NCBI GenBank assembly: GCA_903925285.1
Contig: CAIYET010000999.1
Location: 1 to 42,856 of the forward strand
From: Candidatus Hydrogenedentota bacterium
GTDB lineage: Bacteria; Hydrogenedentota; Hydrogenedentia; Hydrogenedentales; SLHB01
Reading direction: 5' to 3'
DNA: 42,856 bases
Shown: piece by piece, positions 7,946-15,512 of the stretch
Numbering within the stretch: position 1 is the stretch's first letter
Layout: every line of letters begins with the position of its first letter
Program-made: the position numbers and the translations under genes
Notes under the pieces: generated by a model
Told to the model about the DNA's origin: nothing
The model's input: only the letters and a program-made list of their open reading frames with translations
The model's database searches: none

Positions 7946-8583
7946 TTCCCTCCATTCTTGTTGCTGTCGTGTTCCCATAGAGTGCAGTGGGCCTCTGTTA
8001 CACGAAACACCGCACCATCCTTTGAGGGCGGGCGAAGCCCTTTCTTGTCTACCGTCTGAAAGCGAATCCCGTCCGCGCCTTCCGTGGCTGCGGAAACCAT
8101 CAACGGCGCATCTGTCCACAGGTCTGAATCCAGCGCAATCGTGCCGCCGACGCCGAAGTCCTTTGGAACGCGCGCAAAATAGGCCAGACGCAGTTCGTGC
8201 GGATGAACCTCCACATCCGGTGCGTCCTGCAGGTCCAGCACGGGGTCCGCGAGAGGTATCAATATGACAGAATGCCCATTCACAGACAACCGCAGCAACC
8301 GCTCGGTTCGTGCCTGGATATTATCCAGATACATCTCTTGCTCCTTCTTGGAGAGTTGCCCGTCGCCATTGATGTCCATTTGCCGACGCTCGACCAGTGA
8401 CAAGTCGGCGGGGAAACTGAACTGGATTCCAACATCAATATTCGCGGGGCCTACGGAAACGCAAACACTCTCCCGCACATACTTTTCAAGCGACGTATGC
8501 GCCAAAGCGTATTGCGATACAAGACACGCCGTCGCGACAGCCCAGCCCCAGCACATAAGACGAAGCGTATGGAAATATGGCAT
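7942..8583 (-). CDS. Exported EF-hand protein resembling HupE-exporter periplasmic domains
   Basis: 213 residues with an N-terminal hydrophobic segment ending in ALA-H, so probably exported. Near residue 70 it has a canonical EF-hand loop, DINGDGQLSKKE, followed by a helix and LRLSVNGHSVIL. This order (mature N-terminal histidine, beta domain, EF-hand, helix, beta strand) resembles the extracytoplasmic domain found before HupE/nickel-cobalt exporter helices, but no transporter part follows. ATG at 8583 is preferred because GAGG is 7 bases upstream; an ATG six bases earlier is too close to the ribosome site. Its ribosome site overlaps the stop of the upstream gene and its own stop overlaps the next start. 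Calcium may stabilise it, as for the TSP3-like repeats in the lyase. Function unknown. Confidence 0.7.
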   Translation of the reverse strand: MPYFHTLRLMCWGWAVATACLVSQYALAHTSLEKYVRESVCVSVGPANIDVGIQFSFPADLSLVERRQMDINGDGQLSKKEQEMYLDNIQARTERLLRLSVNGHSVILIPLADPVLDLQDAPDVEVHPHELRLAYFARVPKDFGVGGTIALDSDLWTDAPLMVSAATEGADGIRFQTVDKKGLRPPSKDGAVFRVTEAHCTLWEHDSNKNGGK

Positions 8584-8592
8584 ATTCATTCC

Positions 8593-10620
8593 TCAATCAT
8601 CCGACCAGCCCGGCGTCGATACAACGGCTCGATAGTTCGAGTCGTTATAAAGCGGACTCCGGTGTGGCTTGTATAAGCGCCCGGACTTGGGGCTGTCATC
8701 CTGCGTGTACACCCAGAGTTCATAGGGATCCCAAACGACAAGTTCGTCGCGACAATCCCCGGTAATATCCAGTGCCGCGCAACACATGTCGGGGTGGCCA
8801 TCGCCGGGTAACTTCACCACGCACCGGCCCCAGCCATCGAACAGGCCGCCATCTTCAACGTTTGCCGACAAGAACACAAATTCGCCTGGACCACCGGTCC
8901 AGTTAACTGGTTGGCAGAGGCTACCATGTTGGAACGGTTCGAAATCGTGGTACACATTGCCCTCAGAATCATAGAAGTGAATGATGCCCTGGTTCCCCCA
9001 AAAATTGACGGTGGCCGTTTCGAGGCCCGGCAGGTCCGGGCGAAAATCGGCAATACCGGGGTTCTGGACATGGCCGAGGAAGAGGTGCTTGAGAATAGTT
9101 CCCTTCATGTCGGCGAGAAAAAAGCCCTCGTCGCTTGCGGCACAGACGAACACAGGGGGCGTTTGTTCCTTCAACGCCACGACCGCCACGCCGTCATCAT
9201 GGTCGTCGAGATCCTTATCGAGCGTCCATAACAGTGTGCCGTCGTGGTCGAACATTGAATAGCCAATCGCGAGTTCATCTTTGCCGTCGTGGTCGATATC
9301 CGTGGCGCAGGGGTAATGACCGGTGTTGCATTGCGCTCTCCACTCAAGGTTCAGGTGCTCGTCGTAGACCCAGAAGTTCTGGTAGCGGTCTTTGAGCACG
9401 ATATCGCCGGCTCGGCCCTGTCCGCGCATGTCGCAGAAGAACAGGCTGTCGCCGAAGATGCGCGGCGATTGATTGTAGGGTTTCTTCGTGTTGGCGGGCG
9501 TTTCGGGCGTCGGGATTTTCTGCCGCGTTTCGCCAGTCGCGCCTTCGGCGATAATGAACTCGAAGCCGCGGGTGTAGACCACTTCATTGCGACCGTCGCC
9601 GTCGATGTCGTGAATCTGGAAGGCGACGTCGTTGGTGAGATGGTTCTTCCATGGGTCCGGCGTGCCCACTTGCCAGAGTTGCTTGCCGTCAAATGTGATT
9701 GCGGTCAGGCAACTGACCTCGCTGGCCGTGTCCTTTGGTCCGTGATGGACCGGTTGGCAGACCAGCACGTCTTTCTGGCCGTCGTCATCCAGATCGCCGA
9801 AGCGAAGATTGCGTCCCACGCCGAAGCCGTCGATGCGCGCCTTTTTCCAAAGCACGGGTTTGGGATTCTTTGAACGCAACGCGCGCGATTCCTCTTCGCG
9901 CTCCTGCACGGCCCTGTCGAACGCGGCCTTGGCATCGGGGGACATGGAGACCATGACTTCATGGAAGCGCGCGGGAGAATCCGCCATGAGCGCGATACGC
10001 CCTGCGAGAAACGCATCGTGCGCGGCATCGAGCGAGACGCCGCCGAGGGAGGCGTGGATGTGATTTCCCGAAAGTTCCACGCGCGCAACAAGGCGGTCCG
10101 CAGGTTTCCATGAGAGCGGCGCTTCCGCAAGAATCTCTTCGTGCGGTTTGCGGAATGCATCGCCATCCTTGACGTACTTGATGATCGCGCGCTGTCCCGC
10201 GACGCCACAAAAGTAATAGCAGCGGTCATTACGGTAACGGAAAATGACGCCGGACTGGCCCTTGTCTGCCAGCGGGGACCACGCGGCATCCACGGTATAA
10301 TCGCGCCACAGCGGGTCGCCCGCTTCGACCATGGGATGCATGTCTTTCCACTTGTTGTCATATTCCATGGCCAGCACGCGGTGGCCGTCGCTTTCCTCGA
10401 TGCGCCACGCGCGTTGCGACTCCGGCTCGGAGCGATAGGTTGAGACTCCCCAATTCCCAATGCGCGCGGTCTGCGGTAGATAGTGATACTCCGCTTCCGC
10501 GCCAATAACACCCATCCAGATGCCGGTGCGATACGCCGTGAAATCGTCGTGCAGCACCACGATGTTCTGCTCGGCGGCAGCAGGCAACGCGACCAGGAGC
10601 AACGTCACGAAATGCATCAT
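8593..10620 (-). CDS. Secreted FG-GAP propeller protein, rhamnogalacturonan-lyase-like
   Basis: 675 residues. Signal peptide MMHFVTLLLVALPAAAEQ. The first ~215 residues form a LamG/DUF1080-like jelly-roll (VLHDDFTAYRTGIW, then SGVIFRYRNDRCYYFCGV). The rest is a beta-propeller with calcium-loop blades: FGDLDDDGQKDVL, IHDIDGDGRNEVVY, ATDIDHDGKDELAI and LDITGDCRDELVVWDPYEL. This arrangement recalls family 11 rhamnogalacturonan lyases, but the catalytic residues were not identified, so a binding role is possible. The start is set at 10620: an ATG at 10635 abuts the previous stop (TAAATG), but its second and third codons contain GGAGG, which has ideal 8-base spacing to the later ATG. Second gene of the pectin operon. 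Confidence 0.7.
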   Translation of the reverse strand: MMHFVTLLLVALPAAAEQNIVVLHDDFTAYRTGIWMGVIGAEAEYHYLPQTARIGNWGVSTYRSEPESQRAWRIEESDGHRVLAMEYDNKWKDMHPMVEAGDPLWRDYTVDAAWSPLADKGQSGVIFRYRNDRCYYFCGVAGQRAIIKYVKDGDAFRKPHEEILAEAPLSWKPADRLVARVELSGNHIHASLGGVSLDAAHDAFLAGRIALMADSPARFHEVMVSMSPDAKAAFDRAVQEREEESRALRSKNPKPVLWKKARIDGFGVGRNLRFGDLDDDGQKDVLVCQPVHHGPKDTASEVSCLTAITFDGKQLWQVGTPDPWKNHLTNDVAFQIHDIDGDGRNEVVYTRGFEFIIAEGATGETRQKIPTPETPANTKKPYNQSPRIFGDSLFFCDMRGQGRAGDIVLKDRYQNFWVYDEHLNLEWRAQCNTGHYPCATDIDHDGKDELAIGYSMFDHDGTLLWTLDKDLDDHDDGVAVVALKEQTPPVFVCAASDEGFFLADMKGTILKHLFLGHVQNPGIADFRPDLPGLETATVNFWGNQGIIHFYDSEGNVYHDFEPFQHGSLCQPVNWTGGPGEFVFLSANVEDGGLFDGWGRCVVKLPGDGHPDMCCAALDITGDCRDELVVWDPYELWVYTQDDSPKSGRLYKPHRSPLYNDSNYRAVVSTPGWSDD

Positions 10621-10635
10621 CAAGCGAACCTCCAT

Positions 10636-13600
10636 TTACCGCACGAGCGAGTTTAGGTACGTCTCGATATTTGTGTAGCCGTCTTTGTCGGCAGCCTTCG
10701 CGCCATCCGACGGATCATTCGGGTTGAGCCTGTGTTTCTTTTCCCAGGCATCCGGCATGCCGTCATGGTCGGAATCAATCGGGGCTGGGAGGGAGCGGAG
10801 TTCCGGCCAACCTCCTACGGCTTTCTGTGAGTCGATAATCCCTTTCCCGCCGCCGCCATACGTCTCGCCGTAGCGGGCCGTGCCCGAACGTATCTCCTTG
10901 ATAATACGTTCGTCCACCGCATCGCGCCGCAGGGAACAGCCCGCCCAGCGCAGGACCTTGGCGAAGGCTTTCTTTGCAGAAGTCGTCTCTACCGGGGCCA
11001 CACAATAGGGCGTATTGACGCGGAGGGTTTCCTCGTTGGCTTCGCCGTCGCTGGCGTAATCGATTCCGCCGTTCCAGTTGCCGCGCGTGACGGTGGGGGA
11101 ACCGAACATATAGTTGCCGACGCAGTACATTGTTCCGCGCGGGTCTTTTTGAAGAAAGATGCGGTCACGCACGTTTTCGGAGGTGGCGGGGCCAAATTTG
11201 TAGTAGTTGTTCACCCAGTTGCGCGGCCACATCTCGCCGCCGTACGCGCTGTTGAATCCCCAGTTGTAAATGACATTGTTGCGAATATCGAGGAGGCCGG
11301 ATTCCTTGCTGCCGGATGCGCGCGGGTTGCGGCTCGTGTGATGCGCCAAAATGTTGTGGTGGTACGAGCCGCCGCCCCATAGTCCGCCATAGCCGTGTGC
11401 TCCCTTCTTGTGCAGCGACCGCGTCAGGCTTTCTGTCACCATGCACCACTGGACACTGAGGTTGGATGCCTTGTAGATGGACAGTGTTTCATCGACGCCC
11501 CAACTCACGGAACAGTGGTCGATGACGATATGGTCGCCGCCGCCGCCAAGGGCGTCCTGTTCCTTTCCCTTTTCATCGCCGGGGCGCACGCGGATGTACC
11601 GCACAATGAGATGCTGCGTATCAAAGTTAAGCTGGTAGTTCTTTATGCAGATGCCATCGCCGGGAGCGGTCTGACCTGCAATTGTGATGTACGGATTCCT
11701 GATCTTCAGCCCCGACTGAAGCTCGATCGTGCCCGAAACGCGGAACACCACCGTGCGCGGCCCCGTGGCGTCGCATGCCGCACGAAAACTTCCCGGTCCT
11801 TTGTCGTTCAGATTGGTGACTTCGATCACCCTGCCGCCGCGTCCGCCAATGGTGTACTTGCCGAACCCTTCCGCGCCGGGAAATGCAGGGGCGCGGGTGG
11901 GTCGAAGTTTCTTGAGCGTGACGGTCCGCGCCTTGAAATCATAGGCAAGTTCTCCTTGCCAGCCTTCCGGAAGGCGCAGTTCTGAAAAGCGTCCTTCCAT
12001 GGCGGCCAAGCCCGGTCCCACCAACGTCAATTCACTGTTTTCGTGCGGTTCGACGCGGTCCACAAAACGTATGGTTGCCGCGCCGCCCAACCGCCATTTC
12101 CCGCGCTGGATCGGATTGACGGCGCTGTCGTGCCTCACGTCGAACCGCGTTTCGGCGTCGGCCAGATGCCATGCGTCATCGCCAGGAAACGCCGGCAGCC
12201 TTTCTTCGCTGCAAAGGCTGTTCAAATACTCTTCAAGGTTTGTGTATCCATCTTGGGTTCGAGCATCGTTGCGATCATTGGCGTCATTTGGATCGAGACC
12301 ATGCGCCTTTTCCCAATCATCGGGCATTCCATCCCGATCGGTGTCCAAAGGCGCGTCCCCGGATTTCAACGGCGGCCAGCCGCCGACTTCGTCTTGTGAG
12401 TCAATAAGCCGGCCTTTTCCGTTTCGCACATTGTCGACAACGCGCATGTCGACGGCGTCTCTTTTCAACGCCATGCCGCCTCTTGCCAGCACCATTTCAT
12501 ACGCCTCCGCGGCGGATTGCGTTGCGGGCGCGTAGTCCCCGATTTCAAAAGGTTGCGCGACCTTCCAATCCTCGATGGTTCCGTCGTAGCGATAGTTGCC
12601 TTTGCCGAGCCAGCGTTCGAAATCGACCGCGGCATAATTATCTTTGCTTAAGTCATCACGAACAACGAACATATTACCGGCCATATACCCGTGGGCCTGT
12701 TTCGCCACGACCGTTTTCATGGCGATGGGACGTTCGGCGGCGTGCGTTTCCGGGCCTGGCTTGAAGTAGTTGTTGATGAGATTGGTTTGGCTGTCGGCCA
12801 CGTTTGCCGCGCCGGACCAGTTGTAATCGACGTTGTTTCTGAAATCGACGATGAGGTTGGGTTTGCGCTCGTTTCCGCCGATGGTTGGGTGGCGGTCCCG
12901 GCTTGTGGAGAACAGGTTGTGGTGGATGCTGATGTTGCTCAGGGGCTGCCGGAACGATGCGCACATGGCGTGCGAGCCTTTGGGATGCAGGCTTTTGTTC
13001 AGCGCTTCGCTGAGCACGCACCATTGCATCGTGTAGTTGGTACACCCCCGCATATCTTGATTGCCGTCAATGCCCCAACTGAGTGAACAATGGTCGATCA
13101 TGACGTTGTCGCAATAGTCGACGGTCATTACGTCCGGCCCTGTGGGCGGCTTATTCCGATCACCCATCCGCAGGCGGAGGTAGCGCAGCACAATTTCGCG
13201 CGACTGCTTCAGTTCGATGCCCCAATCCTTAATTGTGATCCCATCGCCGGGCGCTGTCTGGCCCGCAATCGTGATGAAAGCTTTGTCGTCGATATGCAAC
13301 GGCGACTTGATCTCGAGTGTGCCTGCCACATCGAACACAATCGTTCGTGGAAAGGAAGCGGTCTGAATCCCTTCCCGCAACGAACCCAGGCCCGCATCGT
13401 CGAGCGTTGTCACGTGGTACACATCGCCGCCTCGTCCGCCACGCGTCCATTTGCCGAATCCTTCGGCGCCGGGAAAGGCGGGGAGCGTTCCATGACTGGG
13501 GCGGAGCGCTTGCTTGAGGGGCAGTTCCATGCGGGAGACGGCTCCGGCCGCCAACTGCGCGATGGCCCGCGCACCCTGTTCGCGCAAATGAGTATTGTCG

Positions 13601-14283
13601 GCGCGGCCTTCCGGGTAATTGGGGAAAGCGCCCTTCTTCAGGTTCATGAACAACATGCCGGTCTTTTCAGGACCCAGACTCTCAAACAACGCACGGGTCA
13701 TCGCCTGCATGTCAATGAACGCGGCATTCATTTCCTTCGCCACATCGTGTGCTGCTTTGGGATATTCTCCGAGCGTGTCATTGAACGTCCCATCATCTTT
13801 CCAAGAATTTCGGCTGATTGAAGTGAGGACGATGGGAAACGCCCCTTTTGCCCGCGTATCCTGAATATAGGTCTTGAGAAAGGTTCGGAACGTTGTTGCG
13901 GGGTCCGTATAGCGGGCGGGGTCTTCCTTTACCGAGTCGTTGTGGCCGAACTGGATAAAGATGTAATCGCCCGGCCTCATGTCCGCCAGCACTTTGGCCC
14001 ACGCACCCTCTTCCAGAAAACTCTTTGAACTGCGCCCGCTCTTTGCCCTGTCTTCGACCGTCATTTGTTGCGGATCGAAGAATTCCTGAAGAAGCTGGGC
14101 CCAGCCTGTCAGAGGATAGCGATCCGGTTGGTACGATGCGGAGGTGGAATCGCCGATGACGAACAACTTTGGCGTGCCGTCCGCGACAGCCGTTCCCGCA
14201 ATGAAAAGCAATAGCGTCAAGACCAGAAGAGCAGAAGCAACCTCTATGTCGCGGGAGCGACGCGTCAGAGACGGCAATAGCAT
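10636..14283 (-). CDS. Three-module acetylesterase / pectate lyase / pectate lyase
   Basis: 1215 residues, secreted (signal peptide to about residue 34). Module 1 (about 37-255) is an SGNH rhamnogalacturonan acetylesterase with FVIGDSTSAS (nucleophile Ser46), AKSGRSSKS, IQFGHND and DNTHLREQG, so all catalytic blocks are present. Modules 2 and 3 are PL1-type parallel beta-helix lyases, each opening PAFPGAEGFGK and carrying IDHCSLSWGID or IDHCSVSWGVD and an HHN-SR segment. Each lyase is followed by a TSP3/dockerin-like calcium repeat (DRDGMPDDWEKAHGLDPND; DHDGMPDAWEKKHRLNPND). A segment of about 100 residues between them is unassigned. The module would deacetylate pectin and cleave the backbone by beta-elimination. 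GGAGG lies 7 bases before the ATG. First gene of the operon. Confidence 0.9.
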   Translation of the reverse strand: MLLPSLTRRSRDIEVASALLVLTLLLFIAGTAVADGTPKLFVIGDSTSASYQPDRYPLTGWAQLLQEFFDPQQMTVEDRAKSGRSSKSFLEEGAWAKVLADMRPGDYIFIQFGHNDSVKEDPARYTDPATTFRTFLKTYIQDTRAKGAFPIVLTSISRNSWKDDGTFNDTLGEYPKAAHDVAKEMNAAFIDMQAMTRALFESLGPEKTGMLFMNLKKGAFPNYPEGRADNTHLREQGARAIAQLAAGAVSRMELPLKQALRPSHGTLPAFPGAEGFGKWTRGGRGGDVYHVTTLDDAGLGSLREGIQTASFPRTIVFDVAGTLEIKSPLHIDDKAFITIAGQTAPGDGITIKDWGIELKQSREIVLRYLRLRMGDRNKPPTGPDVMTVDYCDNVMIDHCSLSWGIDGNQDMRGCTNYTMQWCVLSEALNKSLHPKGSHAMCASFRQPLSNISIHHNLFSTSRDRHPTIGGNERKPNLIVDFRNNVDYNWSGAANVADSQTNLINNYFKPGPETHAAERPIAMKTVVAKQAHGYMAGNMFVVRDDLSKDNYAAVDFERWLGKGNYRYDGTIEDWKVAQPFEIGDYAPATQSAAEAYEMVLARGGMALKRDAVDMRVVDNVRNGKGRLIDSQDEVGGWPPLKSGDAPLDTDRDGMPDDWEKAHGLDPNDANDRNDARTQDGYTNLEEYLNSLCSEERLPAFPGDDAWHLADAETRFDVRHDSAVNPIQRGKWRLGGAATIRFVDRVEPHENSELTLVGPGLAAMEGRFSELRLPEGWQGELAYDFKARTVTLKKLRPTRAPAFPGAEGFGKYTIGGRGGRVIEVTNLNDKGPGSFRAACDATGPRTVVFRVSGTIELQSGLKIRNPYITIAGQTAPGDGICIKNYQLNFDTQHLIVRYIRVRPGDEKGKEQDALGGGGDHIVIDHCSVSWGVDETLSIYKASNLSVQWCMVTESLTRSLHKKGAHGYGGLWGGGSYHHNILAHHTSRNPRASGSKESGLLDIRNNVIYNWGFNSAYGGEMWPRNWVNNYYKFGPATSENVRDRIFLQKDPRGTMYCVGNYMFGSPTVTRGNWNGGIDYASDGEANEETLRVNTPYCVAPVETTSAKKAFAKVLRWAGCSLRRDAVDERIIKEIRSGTARYGETYGGGGKGIIDSQKAVGGWPELRSLPAPIDSDHDGMPDAWEKKHRLNPNDPSDGAKAADKDGYTNIETYLNSLVR

Positions 14284-14578
14284 TCAAATACCTCCTCTTT
14301 CTCTTATGGGCATGTTTGATAACGGCCACCCAGTCATGTGCTAATTGCGAGGGTGGCTTGCCGAGATCGCAGAGGGAGCCGCCACGCATATTCTTGCCGT
14401 GTATCATAGCGCCACCCGCGCATGGGTTAAACTACCGAACCTGGAACCGGCCTTGCGGAAAATCAATTCTCACTTCCGCAGGCGTGGGCGCATAGCGGTT
14501 CGAATCCGCCCTCTGCTAAGATGCGCTTCGTAAAGAAGCCGCATCCTAACGAATGTCTGTTGCAATGAGGAGGCATTG
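14284..14578. other. Divergent intergenic region, no gene seen
   Basis: This separates the minus-strand pectin operon from the plus-strand membrane methyltransferase. I see a 7-bp inverted pair around 14316-14355, and a GCGCATGGGTTAAACT motif near 14417 that recurs with one change near 15443 ahead of the DUF4838 gene. Near 14490 a T-arm-like stretch lacks the rest of a tRNA. Confidence 0.4.
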
Positions 14579-15379
14579 ATGCTCGAACGTTTATCCGCGG
14601 CACGTACAGTAATGGTTTTGGCCGGCGTGCTCGGCTGGCTCTCACTGCTCGCGTTCCTGGTCTTTCTATTCATAGGCTCCTTGAACGTGGTCGCCCTCGG
14701 TCTGGATACGGCTGGCACGTTGTCGCTGGATGCTGGCCTTTGCCTGCTGTTCTTCATTCAACACAGCGTCATGTCGGCGGCGCCGGGCGCCGCCTGCTCG
14801 GTGCGCAAGTTCTTTCGTGGTTGGCTGGCTAGGTCCATTCCCGACGCGTACGGGAACGCCATCTACGCGATCTGTTCGAGTCTGGTCTTATTGGCAGTGG
14901 TCATTTTTTGGCAGCGTTCAGCATCGTCGCTGATCGAAGTTAATGGCGTGTATCGCATACCATTTTACTCCGTGTTTCTACTGTCGCTAGTAGGATTCGC
15001 TTGGGGCGTCAGGGCCTTGAAGTCCTTCGACCCTTTCGGCATCAGCCCGATCCGCCACCATTTGCAGGGCACGGAGCCGAAACCGCAGCAGTTCATCGTG
15101 GCAGGCCCCTATCGCTGGGTGCGTCATCCGCTCTACCTTTTCATGATGTTCATCATTTGGGCTTGCCCCGACCTGACGTTAGACAGGTTGCTGTTCAACC
15201 TTCTCTGGACCACTTGGATTGTCACTGTAGGGACCATCATGGAAGAGCGTGACCTCGTCGCCGAATGCGGCAATACATATCGCGAATACCAGCGGAAAGT
15301 CCCTATGCTGATCCCGTTCCGTCTTCCGTTGCCAATCCAGGACCCTGTCGGCTCCGATCAAGACTCAGGCAGCCGCTGA
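14579..15379 (+). CDS. Isoprenylcysteine carboxyl methyltransferase-like membrane protein
   Basis: 266 residues with five or six predicted membrane helices. The C-terminal half matches the ICMT/PEMT/NnrU-type bacterial methyltransferase layout: FIVAGPYRWVRHPLYLFMMF, then a helix pair, then EERDLVAECGNTYREYQRKV and PMLIPF. In that family the His-Pro and the paired glutamates bind SAM next to the membrane. The substrate in bacteria is usually unknown, often an isoprenoid or lipid. GAGGAGG precedes the ATG by 5 bases; a TTG immediately before the ATG is too close to the ribosome site. No obvious operon partner. Confidence 0.8.
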   Translation: MLERLSAARTVMVLAGVLGWLSLLAFLVFLFIGSLNVVALGLDTAGTLSLDAGLCLLFFIQHSVMSAAPGAACSVRKFFRGWLARSIPDAYGNAIYAICSSLVLLAVVIFWQRSASSLIEVNGVYRIPFYSVFLLSLVGFAWGVRALKSFDPFGISPIRHHLQGTEPKPQQFIVAGPYRWVRHPLYLFMMFIIWACPDLTLDRLLFNLLWTTWIVTVGTIMEERDLVAECGNTYREYQRKVPMLIPFRLPLPIQDPVGSDQDSGSR

Positions 15380-15512
15380 AGTCCACGTCTGATAAAGTCA
15401 AGCGCTGTCAGAGACGGGCAAGGGCGCGTGGAAATCCCATTGCGCATGCGTTAAACTTTGCCAGGCCGGTGGATTAGCTTTGATTTACAAGCGGAAATGC
15501 GAGGGTTTTGAC

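Noticed and set aside
14480-14520. tRNA-like 3' end (GCGGTTCGAATCCGC followed by CTCTGCT)
   Set aside because: Only a T-arm-like hairpin is present. No matching 5' acceptor strand, D-arm or anticodon arm is found within 90 bases upstream. An attachment-site remnant is possible but no integrase is in the window.
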